A stretch of DNA of 39,003 bases from Candidatus Gastranaerophilales bacterium (GTDB lineage Bacteria; Cyanobacteriota; Vampirovibrionia; Gastranaerophilales; Gastranaerophilaceae): assembly GCA_944324405.1 (NCBI GenBank), contig CALUWF010000014.1, forward strand, positions 1-39,003. Reading direction: 5' to 3'. Below the pieces are notes generated by a model. That model had not been told where the DNA came from. It ran no database searches and saw nothing but the letters and a program-made list of their open reading frames with translations. How positions within the stretch are numbered: the stretch's first letter is position 1; each line of letters begins with the position of its first letter. This document shows positions 30,947-39,003 of the stretch, piece by piece. Position numbers and translations under genes: made by a program.

Positions 30947-33214
30947 ATGAAAAAGACTAAAAAGCGCGTAATTGCATATCTTCAAACGCATTGGGACAGA
31001 GAATGGTACAGAGAGAAGGAAGAGTTTAATTTAAGGCTTCTTGAAGTTGTTGACGAAATTTTAGAAGAACTTAAAAAAGGCAATGCGCCCTGCTTTTATT
31101 TTGACGGACAAACAAGCGCTTTAATTGATTATCTTAAATTTTATCCCCAAAAACTTCCGCTTATTAAAAAATTTATAAAAGAGAAAAAATTTTTCATAGG
31201 CCCTTTTTTTGTAAGTGCGGATGCTTTTTTGGTTAATTTAAGATGTCTTGTAAAAAATCTTGAAAAGGGTATAAATTTTTCAAAAGCCCTCGGATGTAAT
31301 GATTTTATAGGTTATCTGCCGGATATTTTCGGACACAGCCGCGGAGTTTTTGAAGTTCTTGAAAAATTTAATATAAACAATGCAATTATCTGGCGCGGCA
31401 CGGGCGCAATCAAAAGTGAATTTAAGGCGCGAAATATCAATACAACAAGGCTTGTTGAGGGGTATTTTATAGATACTCTTCATCAAAATTTTGAACCTTG
31501 GGAGCTTGCACAAAATATCGAACAGCTGCTTGATAAAATTGCAAAATATTCAAAAGACACCCTGCTTTTACCTTTGGGCGGCGACCATCTTGCAATAATT
31601 AAAAATGCGGATAAGAAAATAAAAGAGGTAAATAAATATTTAAAAAAATACGAAATTGAACTTAAAAGCCCGTTTGATTACTTTTCAAACGTTGAGTTTA
31701 ATAAAGTAAAAAAATATCCGGGCGAATTTTTAGATAACAGTGAAAACAACATTTTGGGCGGTGTTTTTTCTTCAAGAATTTATCAAAAAATCCAAAATAC
31801 AAAATTAATGCATAAAATTTCAAGGATTGTCGAGCCGCTGAATTATTTTCTCAACCTCAACTATGCGCCAAGTATTGAATATGCCTATGAATTGCTTTTA
31901 AAAAACCATGCACATGATTCAATTTACGGCTGTTCGACAGATTTTGTACATAAAAACGCAGATATGCGTTTTGAGAAAACAAGAGAAATTTTGGAAGGAC
32001 TTGAAAAAAGAATTATTCGCGATTTTTATAAAAGTACCAAAAAACCTTGCCATATAGGTGTTTTTAATATGTCAAATTATAAAAACACGGGAATTGTAAA
32101 AGTCGTAAGCGAACACAAAATTAAAAATGCACAAATTATCGCAAAAACTAAAGGCTTTAGTGATTTAAAATTGTATGATATTAATCAAGTACCAGTCACG
32201 GAAGACATATTAACGCTTTATGAACAACTTGTGGAGCTTGACGGGCAGCAAGGCATGAGTTTTTGCTCTCATATCCCAAAATGTCCCAAAAAGCTTACAA
32301 AGGCTGATGTAAAAAGTATTGAAAATCCTTATTTAAAACTGAGCGTTAAAAACGGTAAAATAAATATATCGGACAAACTTAGAAACATACAGTATAAGGA
32401 CTTTTTAAAGATAACCGATACAAAAGATAGTGGAGACAGCTATAATTACGCCCCGTCATCACATCCTCAAAAACTTGAAATAAAAGGTGTAAAAGTCATT
32501 GAAGACGGCACTATACGGTCTGTTATAAGAATATTTTACAAAAATCTTACACTCGATGTAATTTTGGATAATAAAAGCAGATACTTTGAATTTTGCGCAA
32601 ACATAGACAATAAAAAGAAAAATCATAAGCTACAAGCGGTTTTTAATCTTAAAAATCCTGTTTTTGAAAGCTATGCGCAAGATTCGATGGGAATTATAAA
32701 AAGAGAATGCGACCCTTATTATTCGCTTTTTGAAAATCAGCCCGCAAAACGCCCTTATGAACTTAAAACCAATTCTTTTCCCATGTTGAATTTTGTTTAT
32801 GCGCAAAACTGCGGCGTTTTGGGCGAAGGGATAAACGAGTATGAAATTTATAAAAATGAACTTAGAATAGCACTCCTTCGTGCAACGGGAATTATTTCAA
32901 ACCCAAAATGCCCTTCGCGTTCCATTCCTGCCGGCCCGCCGCTTTTAACCCCTGATTTACAGTGTTTGGGCAAAATTAATGTACGCTTTGGACTGTGTTT
33001 TAGTGATGATAAAAACGAGATGTTTAAATTCAGCGAGCAATTTTTAAACACACAGTGCGCCTTCGTGCTTGATAAAAAAATGGAAGATATGATATTTTTA
33101 AAGCCTGAAAAAAACAGGATATTTTACGGAATACACGGCGATTTGGGAATTTTTTACGATATTAAAAAAGATAAAATTGACTTCTCGCCGCTTGCAATAA
33201 ATAAAAAAATCTAA
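30947..33214 (+). CDS. Glycoside hydrolase family 38 (alpha-mannosidase-like)
   Basis: A cytoplasmic GH38 enzyme of about 755 residues. Zinc and catalytic signatures: THWDREWY near the N-terminus, GYLPDIFGHS with the nucleophile aspartate, and NHAHDSIYGCSTDFVH. No signal peptide is seen, so it would act on internalised mannosides such as mannosylglycerate or N-glycan fragments. I prefer the ATG at 30947, from which the conserved region starts within 15 residues; an in-frame ATG at 30908 is possible. TATAAT lies 6 bases before 30947, so either that message is leaderless or the upstream ATG is used. The partner gene downstream is an amidohydrolase-like protein. Confidence 0.88.
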   Translation: MKKTKKRVIAYLQTHWDREWYREKEEFNLRLLEVVDEILEELKKGNAPCFYFDGQTSALIDYLKFYPQKLPLIKKFIKEKKFFIGPFFVSADAFLVNLRCLVKNLEKGINFSKALGCNDFIGYLPDIFGHSRGVFEVLEKFNINNAIIWRGTGAIKSEFKARNINTTRLVEGYFIDTLHQNFEPWELAQNIEQLLDKIAKYSKDTLLLPLGGDHLAIIKNADKKIKEVNKYLKKYEIELKSPFDYFSNVEFNKVKKYPGEFLDNSENNILGGVFSSRIYQKIQNTKLMHKISRIVEPLNYFLNLNYAPSIEYAYELLLKNHAHDSIYGCSTDFVHKNADMRFEKTREILEGLEKRIIRDFYKSTKKPCHIGVFNMSNYKNTGIVKVVSEHKIKNAQIIAKTKGFSDLKLYDINQVPVTEDILTLYEQLVELDGQQGMSFCSHIPKCPKKLTKADVKSIENPYLKLSVKNGKINISDKLRNIQYKDFLKITDTKDSGDSYNYAPSSHPQKLEIKGVKVIEDGTIRSVIRIFYKNLTLDVILDNKSRYFEFCANIDNKKKNHKLQAVFNLKNPVFESYAQDSMGIIKRECDPYYSLFENQPAKRPYELKTNSFPMLNFVYAQNCGVLGEGINEYEIYKNELRIALLRATGIISNPKCPSRSIPAGPPLLTPDLQCLGKINVRFGLCFSDDKNEMFKFSEQFLNTQCAFVLDKKMEDMIFLKPEKNRIFYGIHGDLGIFYDIKKDKIDFSPLAINKKI

Positions 33215-33237
33215 TATCATTGCATTTAGGGGGAAAA

Positions 33238-34539
33238 ATGTCAAAAGGTTACAGCGCAAAATGGATTATAGCTTCCGACGGCAATGTTTACGAGGATTGC
33301 ACCCTTGTTTGTGATGAGGGCAAGGTTGAAAAAATCATAAAAACCTCGGAGGTTAATAATTCCGAATGTAAAAATATAAAAGACTACGGAAGATGCGTTA
33401 TAACTCCCGGCTTTATAAATTTACACAACCACCTGCAATACAGTAATGTAAACCAAAAAGAAGGCGGAATAAAATACACTTTTAAAAAAGCCTATACCGT
33501 ATTAAAAAAACAGTATTTTGCGGCAGGAATTAAGAAAAACTCTTTTGTATACAGGCTTTTTGACCTTTTGGGTAAATATTTTTGTCTAAGTGCCCGCCAC
33601 AAGCTCGCCTCATTTAAATTAGGGCTTGAAGAGTCGCTTTTGTGCGGTACTACCTGTGTTGCGCAATTGTCAAAAGAGAGTAAATATTTTGATGTTTTAA
33701 ACGAAGTGCCGATAAAAACTTATCTTTTCTTTGAACTTTTTTCCGACTCCGCACAGACAAGCAAAGAGGAGTTTAGAAATATTCAAAGGAAAATTGATAA
33801 ACTTTTAAAACAAAAGTCGGAAAATACTTTTGTCGGCGTTGCCCCGCACAGCGTTTGTTCTGTGCATAAAAGGCTTTTTAAAATCCTTGTAAAATACTGT
33901 TCAAAAAACAATATTTTAATGACAATAAGAATTTCGGAAAGCAGAGAAGAAAAAGATTGGCTTAAATACGGCTTTTCAGACATTGACCTTTTAAATGAAT
34001 TCTGCGGGAATAAAAAATTTGAGCCTTTGTTTAAAGGCGTAAGTTCGACTCAATATCTTGCCTCCATGAATGTTTTAAATAAAAGGCTGATTGCAAGTTA
34101 TGGCAATTATTTAGATGATTTTGACCTTGAAATTTTAAAGAATAATAAAGTTGCTCTTGCCTATTGCCCGAGAGTCAGCAAAAATCTTCATGATAAAGTG
34201 CTTGATTTTGATAAAGTTTTAAAATATTTTCCGGAAAGATTTGGCTTTGGTACAAATTCTCTTGCATTTAACAAAGATTTGAGCCTTTTAAACGAATTGA
34301 GAAGCGTTAATTGCGGGCGCCTAAATACTATTGATGCAATAAAATACCTGACAATAGTTCCCGCTAAAATTTTAAGGCTTGATAATATGATAGGAAGCCT
34401 TGAAAAGGGAAAAGACGCCGATTTTAACGTATTTTTACTTGATGAAAACGAAGACTATAATGCAGTTTTAAATAAATCGCGCCCTGATTTTGTCTATATA
34501 AAAAGCTTAAGAAAAGTCCAAAACGGCAAATTGAGATAA
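33238..34539 (+). CDS. Degenerate amidohydrolase-like protein
   Basis: A 433-residue member of the ATZ/TRZ/cytosine-deaminase amidohydrolase family by overall pattern: ITPGFINLHNHLQ, GTTCVAQ, VAPHSV, YCPRVSKNLH and LEKGKDADFNVF. The first metal pair H63-x-H65 is kept, but the third histidine is R231 (in TIRISES), the fourth conserved histidine position is S288 (in LIASYGN), and the metal aspartate of GTDS is N340 (GTNS). Catalysis as a metal deaminase is therefore doubtful. The ATG at 33238 has GGGGG upstream. It follows the GH38 gene by 23 bases and is likely co-transcribed. Confidence 0.8.
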   Translation: MSKGYSAKWIIASDGNVYEDCTLVCDEGKVEKIIKTSEVNNSECKNIKDYGRCVITPGFINLHNHLQYSNVNQKEGGIKYTFKKAYTVLKKQYFAAGIKKNSFVYRLFDLLGKYFCLSARHKLASFKLGLEESLLCGTTCVAQLSKESKYFDVLNEVPIKTYLFFELFSDSAQTSKEEFRNIQRKIDKLLKQKSENTFVGVAPHSVCSVHKRLFKILVKYCSKNNILMTIRISESREEKDWLKYGFSDIDLLNEFCGNKKFEPLFKGVSSTQYLASMNVLNKRLIASYGNYLDDFDLEILKNNKVALAYCPRVSKNLHDKVLDFDKVLKYFPERFGFGTNSLAFNKDLSLLNELRSVNCGRLNTIDAIKYLTIVPAKILRLDNMIGSLEKGKDADFNVFLLDENEDYNAVLNKSRPDFVYIKSLRKVQNGKLR

Positions 34540-34578
34540 TATAAGTGTTTGCTGCCTATCAATAAACCATATTCACAA

Positions 34579-35178
34579 CTATTCGGGGATTGTTCTTGTG
34601 TATAATCTCAGTTTAATTTTTGCAATAAGAACTTTTTTATCTTTTTCCCAAGGTGTTAATTCAACCTCTGCAAGGTTTGTGACATATTGTTCTTTCATTA
34701 CTGCTTTAAAGAAATTTTGAATTTCACTGTAACTGCCCACAATAATCATATCAAGCTGACAAGTATTGTAGCCTTCTATTTTTGCGGCAAATACCATATC
34801 TTCGGCAGGTGCATAATTGTAATCAATTGCGCGAATTCTTATTCCGCTTTGCTGAGCAAGGGTGAGCACCAATTCAAACAAAGGAGCAAAAGAAGCATCC
34901 GGGCTGAATTTCATATCAGGTGCATCGTATATGATTTTTCCGTCTTTTACAACTCTTTTTGAGCGGTTTTGTTGATCTTGCTGTGCCTTTAGCATATCAT
35001 ATTGTTGTTTTACTTCTGCATACTGGGTTTTTGTTGTATTGAAACGTTTGACGGTTTCAATACCTTTGTTACATTCCGGGATTACAAAGTTTGTAAAAAG
35101 AAAAACCACAAGGAGAATTGGTAAAACATATATTAGGTTTTCTCTTAAAATATTTAAAACTATTTTTGCTTTATCCAT
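34579..35178 (-). CDS. PilO-like type IV pilus (or GspM-like) assembly protein
   Basis: A 199-residue inner-membrane protein: short cytoplasmic start, one span at about 14-33 (NLIYVLPILLVVFLFTNFVI), a coiled coil (about 44-70), then a ferredoxin-like periplasmic domain containing DMIIVGSYSEIQNFFKAVM, the PilO signature. PilO pairs with PilN to align the pilus machine; GspM is the type II secretion equivalent. It follows the PilM-PilN fusion by 15 bases. Its stop faces the amidohydrolase with no terminator visible. Confidence 0.82.
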   Translation of the reverse strand: MDKAKIVLNILRENLIYVLPILLVVFLFTNFVIPECNKGIETVKRFNTTKTQYAEVKQQYDMLKAQQDQQNRSKRVVKDGKIIYDAPDMKFSPDASFAPLFELVLTLAQQSGIRIRAIDYNYAPAEDMVFAAKIEGYNTCQLDMIIVGSYSEIQNFFKAVMKEQYVTNLAEVELTPWEKDKKVLIAKIKLRLYTRTIPE

Positions 35179-35193
35179 TGTTAGTTTTTCCGA

Positions 35194-36876
35194 TTAATTG
35201 TTAATATCCACAGGTTCCAACTTTGCCGCGGGTGCGCCTTCCGGCACCGGAGTTACCTGATTAAGTGCATCTGCTGCGGCTTGTTCGCCTTCTTTGGCCG
35301 CGTCTTTGTTTGTAAGCTTGCTTCTGGGCGATTTAATATTTGCGATTTCAAAATCGTAATATTTTGCGCCCAAATCAGGTGCTGCAATATCAAACTCTTG
35401 GCCGTTAACCTCAGTTAGAATTTGCAGCCTGTTAAGTTTTATGCTTGATTGAGGCGAAATGACTTTTAAACTTTTGTAATAGTTATAGATGTCTGCGATA
35501 TTTGCGCTAACACCTTCAAGGGCAACTTTATCCCCGTTTTTATTGTAATAGTATTGAAGCCAGACAGAAGGGGGAATATCCGTTGCAATTGAATCATAAA
35601 AACTTATTGCATTTTTATTCATGTCAATAATTCTTGTAACAAGGGTTTCAATGTCAATAACGCCGCCTTGTCCCATTATTGCATCAATCTGCTGCTGGGT
35701 GGAGTCAATTTTGCTTTGGTTTTCATCAGCCATTTTGCCCACCTGCATATCAATAAAATAAAATATTCCGAATATTAAACCAAAAATAACCGCAAGGACT
35801 CCGGAAAAGCCGATAAGAACTTTTCTTACCAATTCTTGTGTAACAAGGATGGTTTTTTCAAATGCTTCAAAAGTAAAATAAGCATCCCCTGCCCCTGCTG
35901 TTTTAGCAAGAAGATTAAGGTCAAGAACTTTTTCTTCAAGGTGTTCTGTTGCAAGTGCGCCAACAATGGCATAAGTCATTGCTGCGGCTTCATTTTCTAT
36001 AACAGAGCTTGAAATGTCTATTGGCGGTATTTTTGAATATTTATTGCTGTCATGTACAATTACTTCTTCATCGAAAGTAATTTGGGTTTTTAAAACTTCC
36101 GCACAGATGTCATCCGCCTGGCTCACGATTACAAGCTTTTTGGCGGGGAAATTAGGCAAAATTTGCGAAACTGAAGTCGCAATTGCCTGATAAGCTTCTT
36201 CGGTTGAAAAAGATTTTATTGCAAGCGGTACTTCGGTGTAGTCAATAAGCCTTGTGCCTTGCAAAGAAAACAGAGCATAACTGTTTGAATTTACAAGCAA
36301 AAGATTCCAGTTTAAATTATTGTCCTGTTCAATATCAACCGTATTTGTGAAATATAAACCGCGGATAGTTGCAGAATAAGAGCTTTCTATCCCTATTAAA
36401 TTTGCGCCCAGTTCTTGGAAAATTTCTTTAATCTGGGAAATTGCCGTTTCCTGAAAAGAAGTATAGACAATAAGCCTTTTGTCGGTTTGCGAATTTGTGA
36501 CCAAATCCGCCCAAGCGCTGATTGGTTCTACCCTTTTAAATATATAAGAGTCTTCCGCTTTTGATAATATTGCGTTTCCTATTGCATCGTCGCCGATTAT
36601 AAGCGGGAGATTTTCAAAATCCAAATGTACGTTAGGAAGAGTTAAGTATACGTTTGATTTAAGGCTTATATCAAGCTCTTTAAATAAGTCTATAATAATC
36701 GCCTTAAAAGAAGCGTAGTCTTGAATTTCCCTTGTTGCAAAGTTGTATTCGATGTGCCTTCTGCCGTATTTTACAACCGTAGGGCTTTTTTTATCAAGCA
36801 GGGCAACTTCTACGCCTACATTGGGCGTAACCGAAACTCCAACTATTTGTTTTGTCGAATTAACAAAGTGTGCCAT
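35194..36876 (-). CDS. PilM-PilN fusion (GspL-like) type IV pilus platform protein
   Basis: A 560-residue protein combining two normally separate proteins. Residues about 1-320 form an actin-like PilM domain (KQIVGVSVTPNVGVEVAL, then NEAAAMTYAIVGALA at the end). A span at about 352-374 (VLIGFSGVLAVIFGLIFGIFY) is followed by a PilN-type periplasmic region with IPPSVWLQYYYNKNGDKVALEG. The tail is alanine/proline/glutamate-rich. GspL has the same plan. I chose the ATG at 36876, from which PilM-like sequence begins, over an upstream in-frame start. No strong Shine-Dalgarno. It forms a two-gene unit with pilO; pilus ATPases, PilC and pilins are not in the window. Confidence 0.82.
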   Translation of the reverse strand: MAHFVNSTKQIVGVSVTPNVGVEVALLDKKSPTVVKYGRRHIEYNFATREIQDYASFKAIIIDLFKELDISLKSNVYLTLPNVHLDFENLPLIIGDDAIGNAILSKAEDSYIFKRVEPISAWADLVTNSQTDKRLIVYTSFQETAISQIKEIFQELGANLIGIESSYSATIRGLYFTNTVDIEQDNNLNWNLLLVNSNSYALFSLQGTRLIDYTEVPLAIKSFSTEEAYQAIATSVSQILPNFPAKKLVIVSQADDICAEVLKTQITFDEEVIVHDSNKYSKIPPIDISSSVIENEAAAMTYAIVGALATEHLEEKVLDLNLLAKTAGAGDAYFTFEAFEKTILVTQELVRKVLIGFSGVLAVIFGLIFGIFYFIDMQVGKMADENQSKIDSTQQQIDAIMGQGGVIDIETLVTRIIDMNKNAISFYDSIATDIPPSVWLQYYYNKNGDKVALEGVSANIADIYNYYKSLKVISPQSSIKLNRLQILTEVNGQEFDIAAPDLGAKYYDFEIANIKSPRSKLTNKDAAKEGEQAAADALNQVTPVPEGAPAAKLEPVDINN

Positions 36877-36906
36877 TGAAATATAATTTACTCGTAATAA
36901 TACTTT

Positions 36907-36934
36907 ATTATCTATTTTATAATACAATAGTCAA
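36907..36934 (-). promoter_or_regulatory. Promoter of pilMN-pilO
   Basis: Minus-strand TTGACT (36929-36934), 16-bp gap, GATAAT (36907-36912). The leader would be about 25 bases. It lies in the gap divergent from rlmB. Confidence 0.5.
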
Positions 36935-36986
36935 TGCAAATTAAAAACCTTTTTAAAAAAAATATACAATAAACGGAGTAAATAAA

Positions 36987-37763
36987 ATGAAAAACTCATC
37001 TGAAAACATTAATAATTACATTTACGGAAAAAATTCCGTTTTGGAAACAATCAGCCAAAACCCAAGAAGAATTAATAAAATTTTCTTTTCAACCGGGATT
37101 AATTTTGATAATAAATTAAAAAAAATTAAAGAAGCGGCAGAAAAAAATTCAATATTAATTCAGTTTACAAATCTTAATAAATTTAACAAATATTTCCAAA
37201 CAGATGACAAAAAATTACAAAATATTAACTTTCAAGGGGTTCTTGCCTCTGTTTCTCCAGTTGAATACAAAGACTTTGAAGAGTTTTTAGACGAAAAAAC
37301 ATCCAAATACAAAAAAGCCGTAATTTTAGACGGAGTCACAGACCCGCATAACTTTGGCGCCATTATACGCACCCTTGCGGCAGCGTCTTTTGATGCGGTA
37401 ATAATTCCAAAGCATCGCTGCTGCCCGGTTAGCGCGGTTGTTGAGAAAACTTCGGCAGGCGCGGTTAATCATATTTCAATAATCAAAGTAAACAGTCTGC
37501 CTTCCACTATCGACGTACTCAAAAAAAACGACTGGTGGATAATTGCGGCGGACGCTCAATGCGAGGATAATTATTTTGACATAAGTTACAAAGACATGAA
37601 TTTTGCAATCATATTAGGTGCAGAAGGAGAAGGAGTTTCAAAAACACTGTTAAATAAGGCGGATTTTAAAGTAAAAATCCCATGCGCCTTTGAATCTTTA
37701 AATGTATCCGCGGCGGCAGCCGTTATAGTATATGAAAGCGTAAGACAAATACATCAAAAGTAG
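36987..37763 (+). CDS. rlmB: TrmH/SpoU-family rRNA 2'-O-ribose methyltransferase (RlmB-like)
   Basis: A 258-residue SPOUT enzyme. The N-terminal substrate-binding domain begins YIYGKNSVLETISQNPRRI; the knotted catalytic domain has LDGVTDPHNFGAIIRT, ILGAEGEGVS and SLNVSAAAAVIVYE, the three SpoU motifs. The likely target is 23S rRNA guanosine 2251, but tRNA-directed relatives exist. A CGGAG ribosome site precedes the ATG. It lies just upstream of the sigma factor gene, which has its own promoter. Confidence 0.9.
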   Translation: MKNSSENINNYIYGKNSVLETISQNPRRINKIFFSTGINFDNKLKKIKEAAEKNSILIQFTNLNKFNKYFQTDDKKLQNINFQGVLASVSPVEYKDFEEFLDEKTSKYKKAVILDGVTDPHNFGAIIRTLAAASFDAVIIPKHRCCPVSAVVEKTSAGAVNHISIIKVNSLPSTIDVLKKNDWWIIAADAQCEDNYFDISYKDMNFAIILGAEGEGVSKTLLNKADFKVKIPCAFESLNVSAAAAVIVYESVRQIHQK

Positions 37764-37764
37764 C

Positions 37765-37792
37765 TTGTGTCCTAAATTAAAAAATGTATAAT
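37765..37792 (+). promoter_or_regulatory. Promoter of the primary sigma factor gene
   Basis: TTGTGT (37765-37770), 16-bp gap, perfect TATAAT (37787-37792) with TG directly before it. GGAG follows at a normal distance from the ATG. Confidence 0.6.
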
Positions 37793-37818
37793 TATTAAAC
37801 GGCTTGTTGGAGAAAAAA

Positions 37819-38811
37819 ATGAAGACAAAAAGTTCTAAAAGGCACACGGATGAAATTCAAGACGATATTTTTGAAATGGATGAAATAGAGGGTCTTGACG
37901 ATGGTGACCAAGACGATGAAGATGAAATAAAAGAAAAAAGCGAAGATTATAAAACCGCAGCTTCTGATGATTCCGTCAAGGTATATTTGCAGCAAATCGG
38001 CAAAATCCCGCTGTTATCTTATGATGAAGAATTAAAGGTCGCAAAAGAGATAAAAGAAAACGGTTCGCAAAAAGCAAAAGAAATATTAATCAATGCGAAT
38101 TTAAGACTTGTTGTTTCAATAGCAAAAAAATACATCGGGCGCGGATTATCTTTTCTTGATTTAATTCAGGAAGGGAATATGGGCCTTATGAAAGCGGCTG
38201 AAAAATTTGACTATACAAAGGGTTATAAATTTTCAACCTATGCAACCTGGTGGATTCAGCAATCAATTACAAGAGGTATCGCGGATAAATCCCGCATGAT
38301 AAGGCTGCCTGTGCATATGATAGAAACTTTGGGCAAAATTAAGCGCGCAACGGTGGAACTTTCAACAGAATTAAATCGCGCTCCCACAAAAGAAGAGGTT
38401 GCGCACAGAATAGGCATGAGTCCTTCAAAGTTAAGTTCTTTAATGAAAAGTGCACAAAGTACAATCAGCATTGAAACTCCGGCAAACCAAAAAGACGATT
38501 CGTCAAAAATCGCTGATTTTATAATTGATGATTCGCATTTGACCCCGGATACCAAGGTGACGCAGGAAAATCTTTTGACTGATGTGCACAGAATGCTAAA
38601 CCAGCTTAACCAGAAGGAAAAAGACGTGCTTATTATGCGCTACGGGCTTGATGATAACGGCCGGAAAAAAACCCTTGATGAAATCGGCAGCCGCTACGGT
38701 GTTTCGCGAGAGCGCATAAGACAGATTGAAACACGAGCAATTTCAAAGCTGAAAAAACTTTGCAGAAATCAAAACCTAAGCGGTAATTTAAAAAATTATA
38801 TAGGACTTTAG
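37819..38811 (+). CDS. rpoD: RNA polymerase primary sigma factor (RpoD/SigA)
   Basis: A 330-residue sigma-70 factor. After a very acidic N-terminal tail (about 10-45) come region 1.2 ([15 protein letters not shown]), region 2 ([28 protein letters not shown] and [18 protein letters not shown]), region 3 and region 4 with [19 protein letters not shown]. The short region 1.1 fits a housekeeping sigma of a small genome, though a group 2 factor cannot be excluded. The ATG at 37819 has GGAG at the right distance; an in-frame TTG 15 bases upstream is rejected. Confidence 0.93.
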   Translation: MKTKSSKRHTDEIQDDIFEMDEIEGLDDGDQDDEDEIKEKSEDYKTAASDDSVKVYLQQIGKIPLLSYDEELKVAKEIKENGSQKAKEILINANLRLVVSIAKKYIGRGLSFLDLIQEGNMGLMKAAEKFDYTKGYKFSTYATWWIQQSITRGIADKSRMIRLPVHMIETLGKIKRATVELSTELNRAPTKEEVAHRIGMSPSKLSSLMKSAQSTISIETPANQKDDSSKIADFIIDDSHLTPDTKVTQENLLTDVHRMLNQLNQKEKDVLIMRYGLDDNGRKKTLDEIGSRYGVSRERIRQIETRAISKLKKLCRNQNLSGNLKNYIGL

Positions 38812-39003
38812 CGGGTTTATGGGTTAATTCCGCCCGTAACGGTGTCGGGTTCCTGGATTATTGCGGGCTTATAACCCAACAAGCGGGCTTGCTTGTAATG
38901 AGCGTTCACGCCCCCGCAAAATCCGCCTGTCCGCTTTTGCCTTCGCAAAACCGTCACGCTCTCACATCCTGTCGGTCGCTTGCTTTCAGGCTGTGCAGTC
39001 GCA
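38812..39003. other. Right-end intergenic region, repeat-like
   Basis: No gene is visible. The sequence is GC-richer than its neighbours. It contains GGTGTC, GGATTATTGCG, GCGTTCAC and CGCAAAATCCG in the same order and strand as the patch at 321-443, with different spacing (about 47 versus 82 bases between the GGATTATTG and GCGTTCAC blocks). A strong terminator for rpoD is not obvious. Confidence 0.45.

Overview
This is an AT-rich, densely packed bacterial chromosome segment. The envelope and motility genes suggest a diderm that carries S-layer-homology (SLH) proteins: a family-9 heptosyltransferase, a triple-SLH secreted protein, a Skp/OmpH chaperone, FliM/FliN and PilM-N/PilO. Oxygen-sensitive chemistry (a CooC-like ATPase and a 2-hydroxyacyl-CoA dehydratase-type activase pair) suggests an anaerobe. 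SLH proteins in a diderm, and a likely replication origin beside dnaN rather than dnaA, resemble Cyanobacteria and their non-photosynthetic relatives. My best guess is a flagellated member of Vampirovibrionia/Melainabacteria (Gastranaerophilales-like). This is inferred from gene content only; no marker search was possible.

Layout. Positions 1-537 hold no convincing gene but contain a degenerate 22-bp tandem array and repeat-like sequence that partly recurs at the far right end. Positions 538-3158 (minus) carry mnmD, a terminator, an unannotated 33-residue membrane protein, an ArsB/NhaD-type transporter and an orphan OadG-like subunit. A lone secreted protein lies at 3205-3564. Positions 3585-11609 (minus) form a nine-gene, mostly overlapping one-carbon operon: MetE-like methyltransferase, CooC-like ATPase, folD, alr, gcvT, gcvH, gcvPA, an HgdB-like protein and an HgdC-like activase. 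Positions 11665-14045 (plus) carry a heptosyltransferase and the SLH protein. Positions 14075-16995 (minus) carry glmU-prs-udg. ilvD (plus) follows, then a two-repeat RWYD protein with folE2 (minus), then fliM-fliN-response regulator (plus), then gcvPB-queA (minus).

The right part is mainly plus-strand: thiG-comF, then a 146-bp AT-rich gap with two perfect inverted DnaA boxes, dnaN-thrB-skp-mnmG, a GH38 alpha-mannosidase with a degenerate amidohydrolase, rlmB and the primary sigma factor. A small basic protein and the pilMN-pilO pair are minus-strand exceptions. Transcription is mostly leftward left of about 24.5 kb and mostly rightward to its right. Together with the DnaA boxes this supports a replication origin near 26.0-26.15 kb.

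How genes work together. The glycine cleavage parts (T, H, P1 here; P2 encoded 17 kb away) feed methylene-tetrahydrofolate to FolD. In the same operon are a B12-type methyl-transfer enzyme, a metallocentre-insertion ATPase and an ATP-driven electron-injection pair. This set resembles pieces of Wood-Ljungdahl or corrinoid chemistry without CO dehydrogenase, and it is the most interesting part of the window. MnmD, MnmG, QueA and RlmB form a scattered RNA-modification set. Many genes appear to lack a Shine-Dalgarno site, and a few have a -10 box almost touching the start codon.
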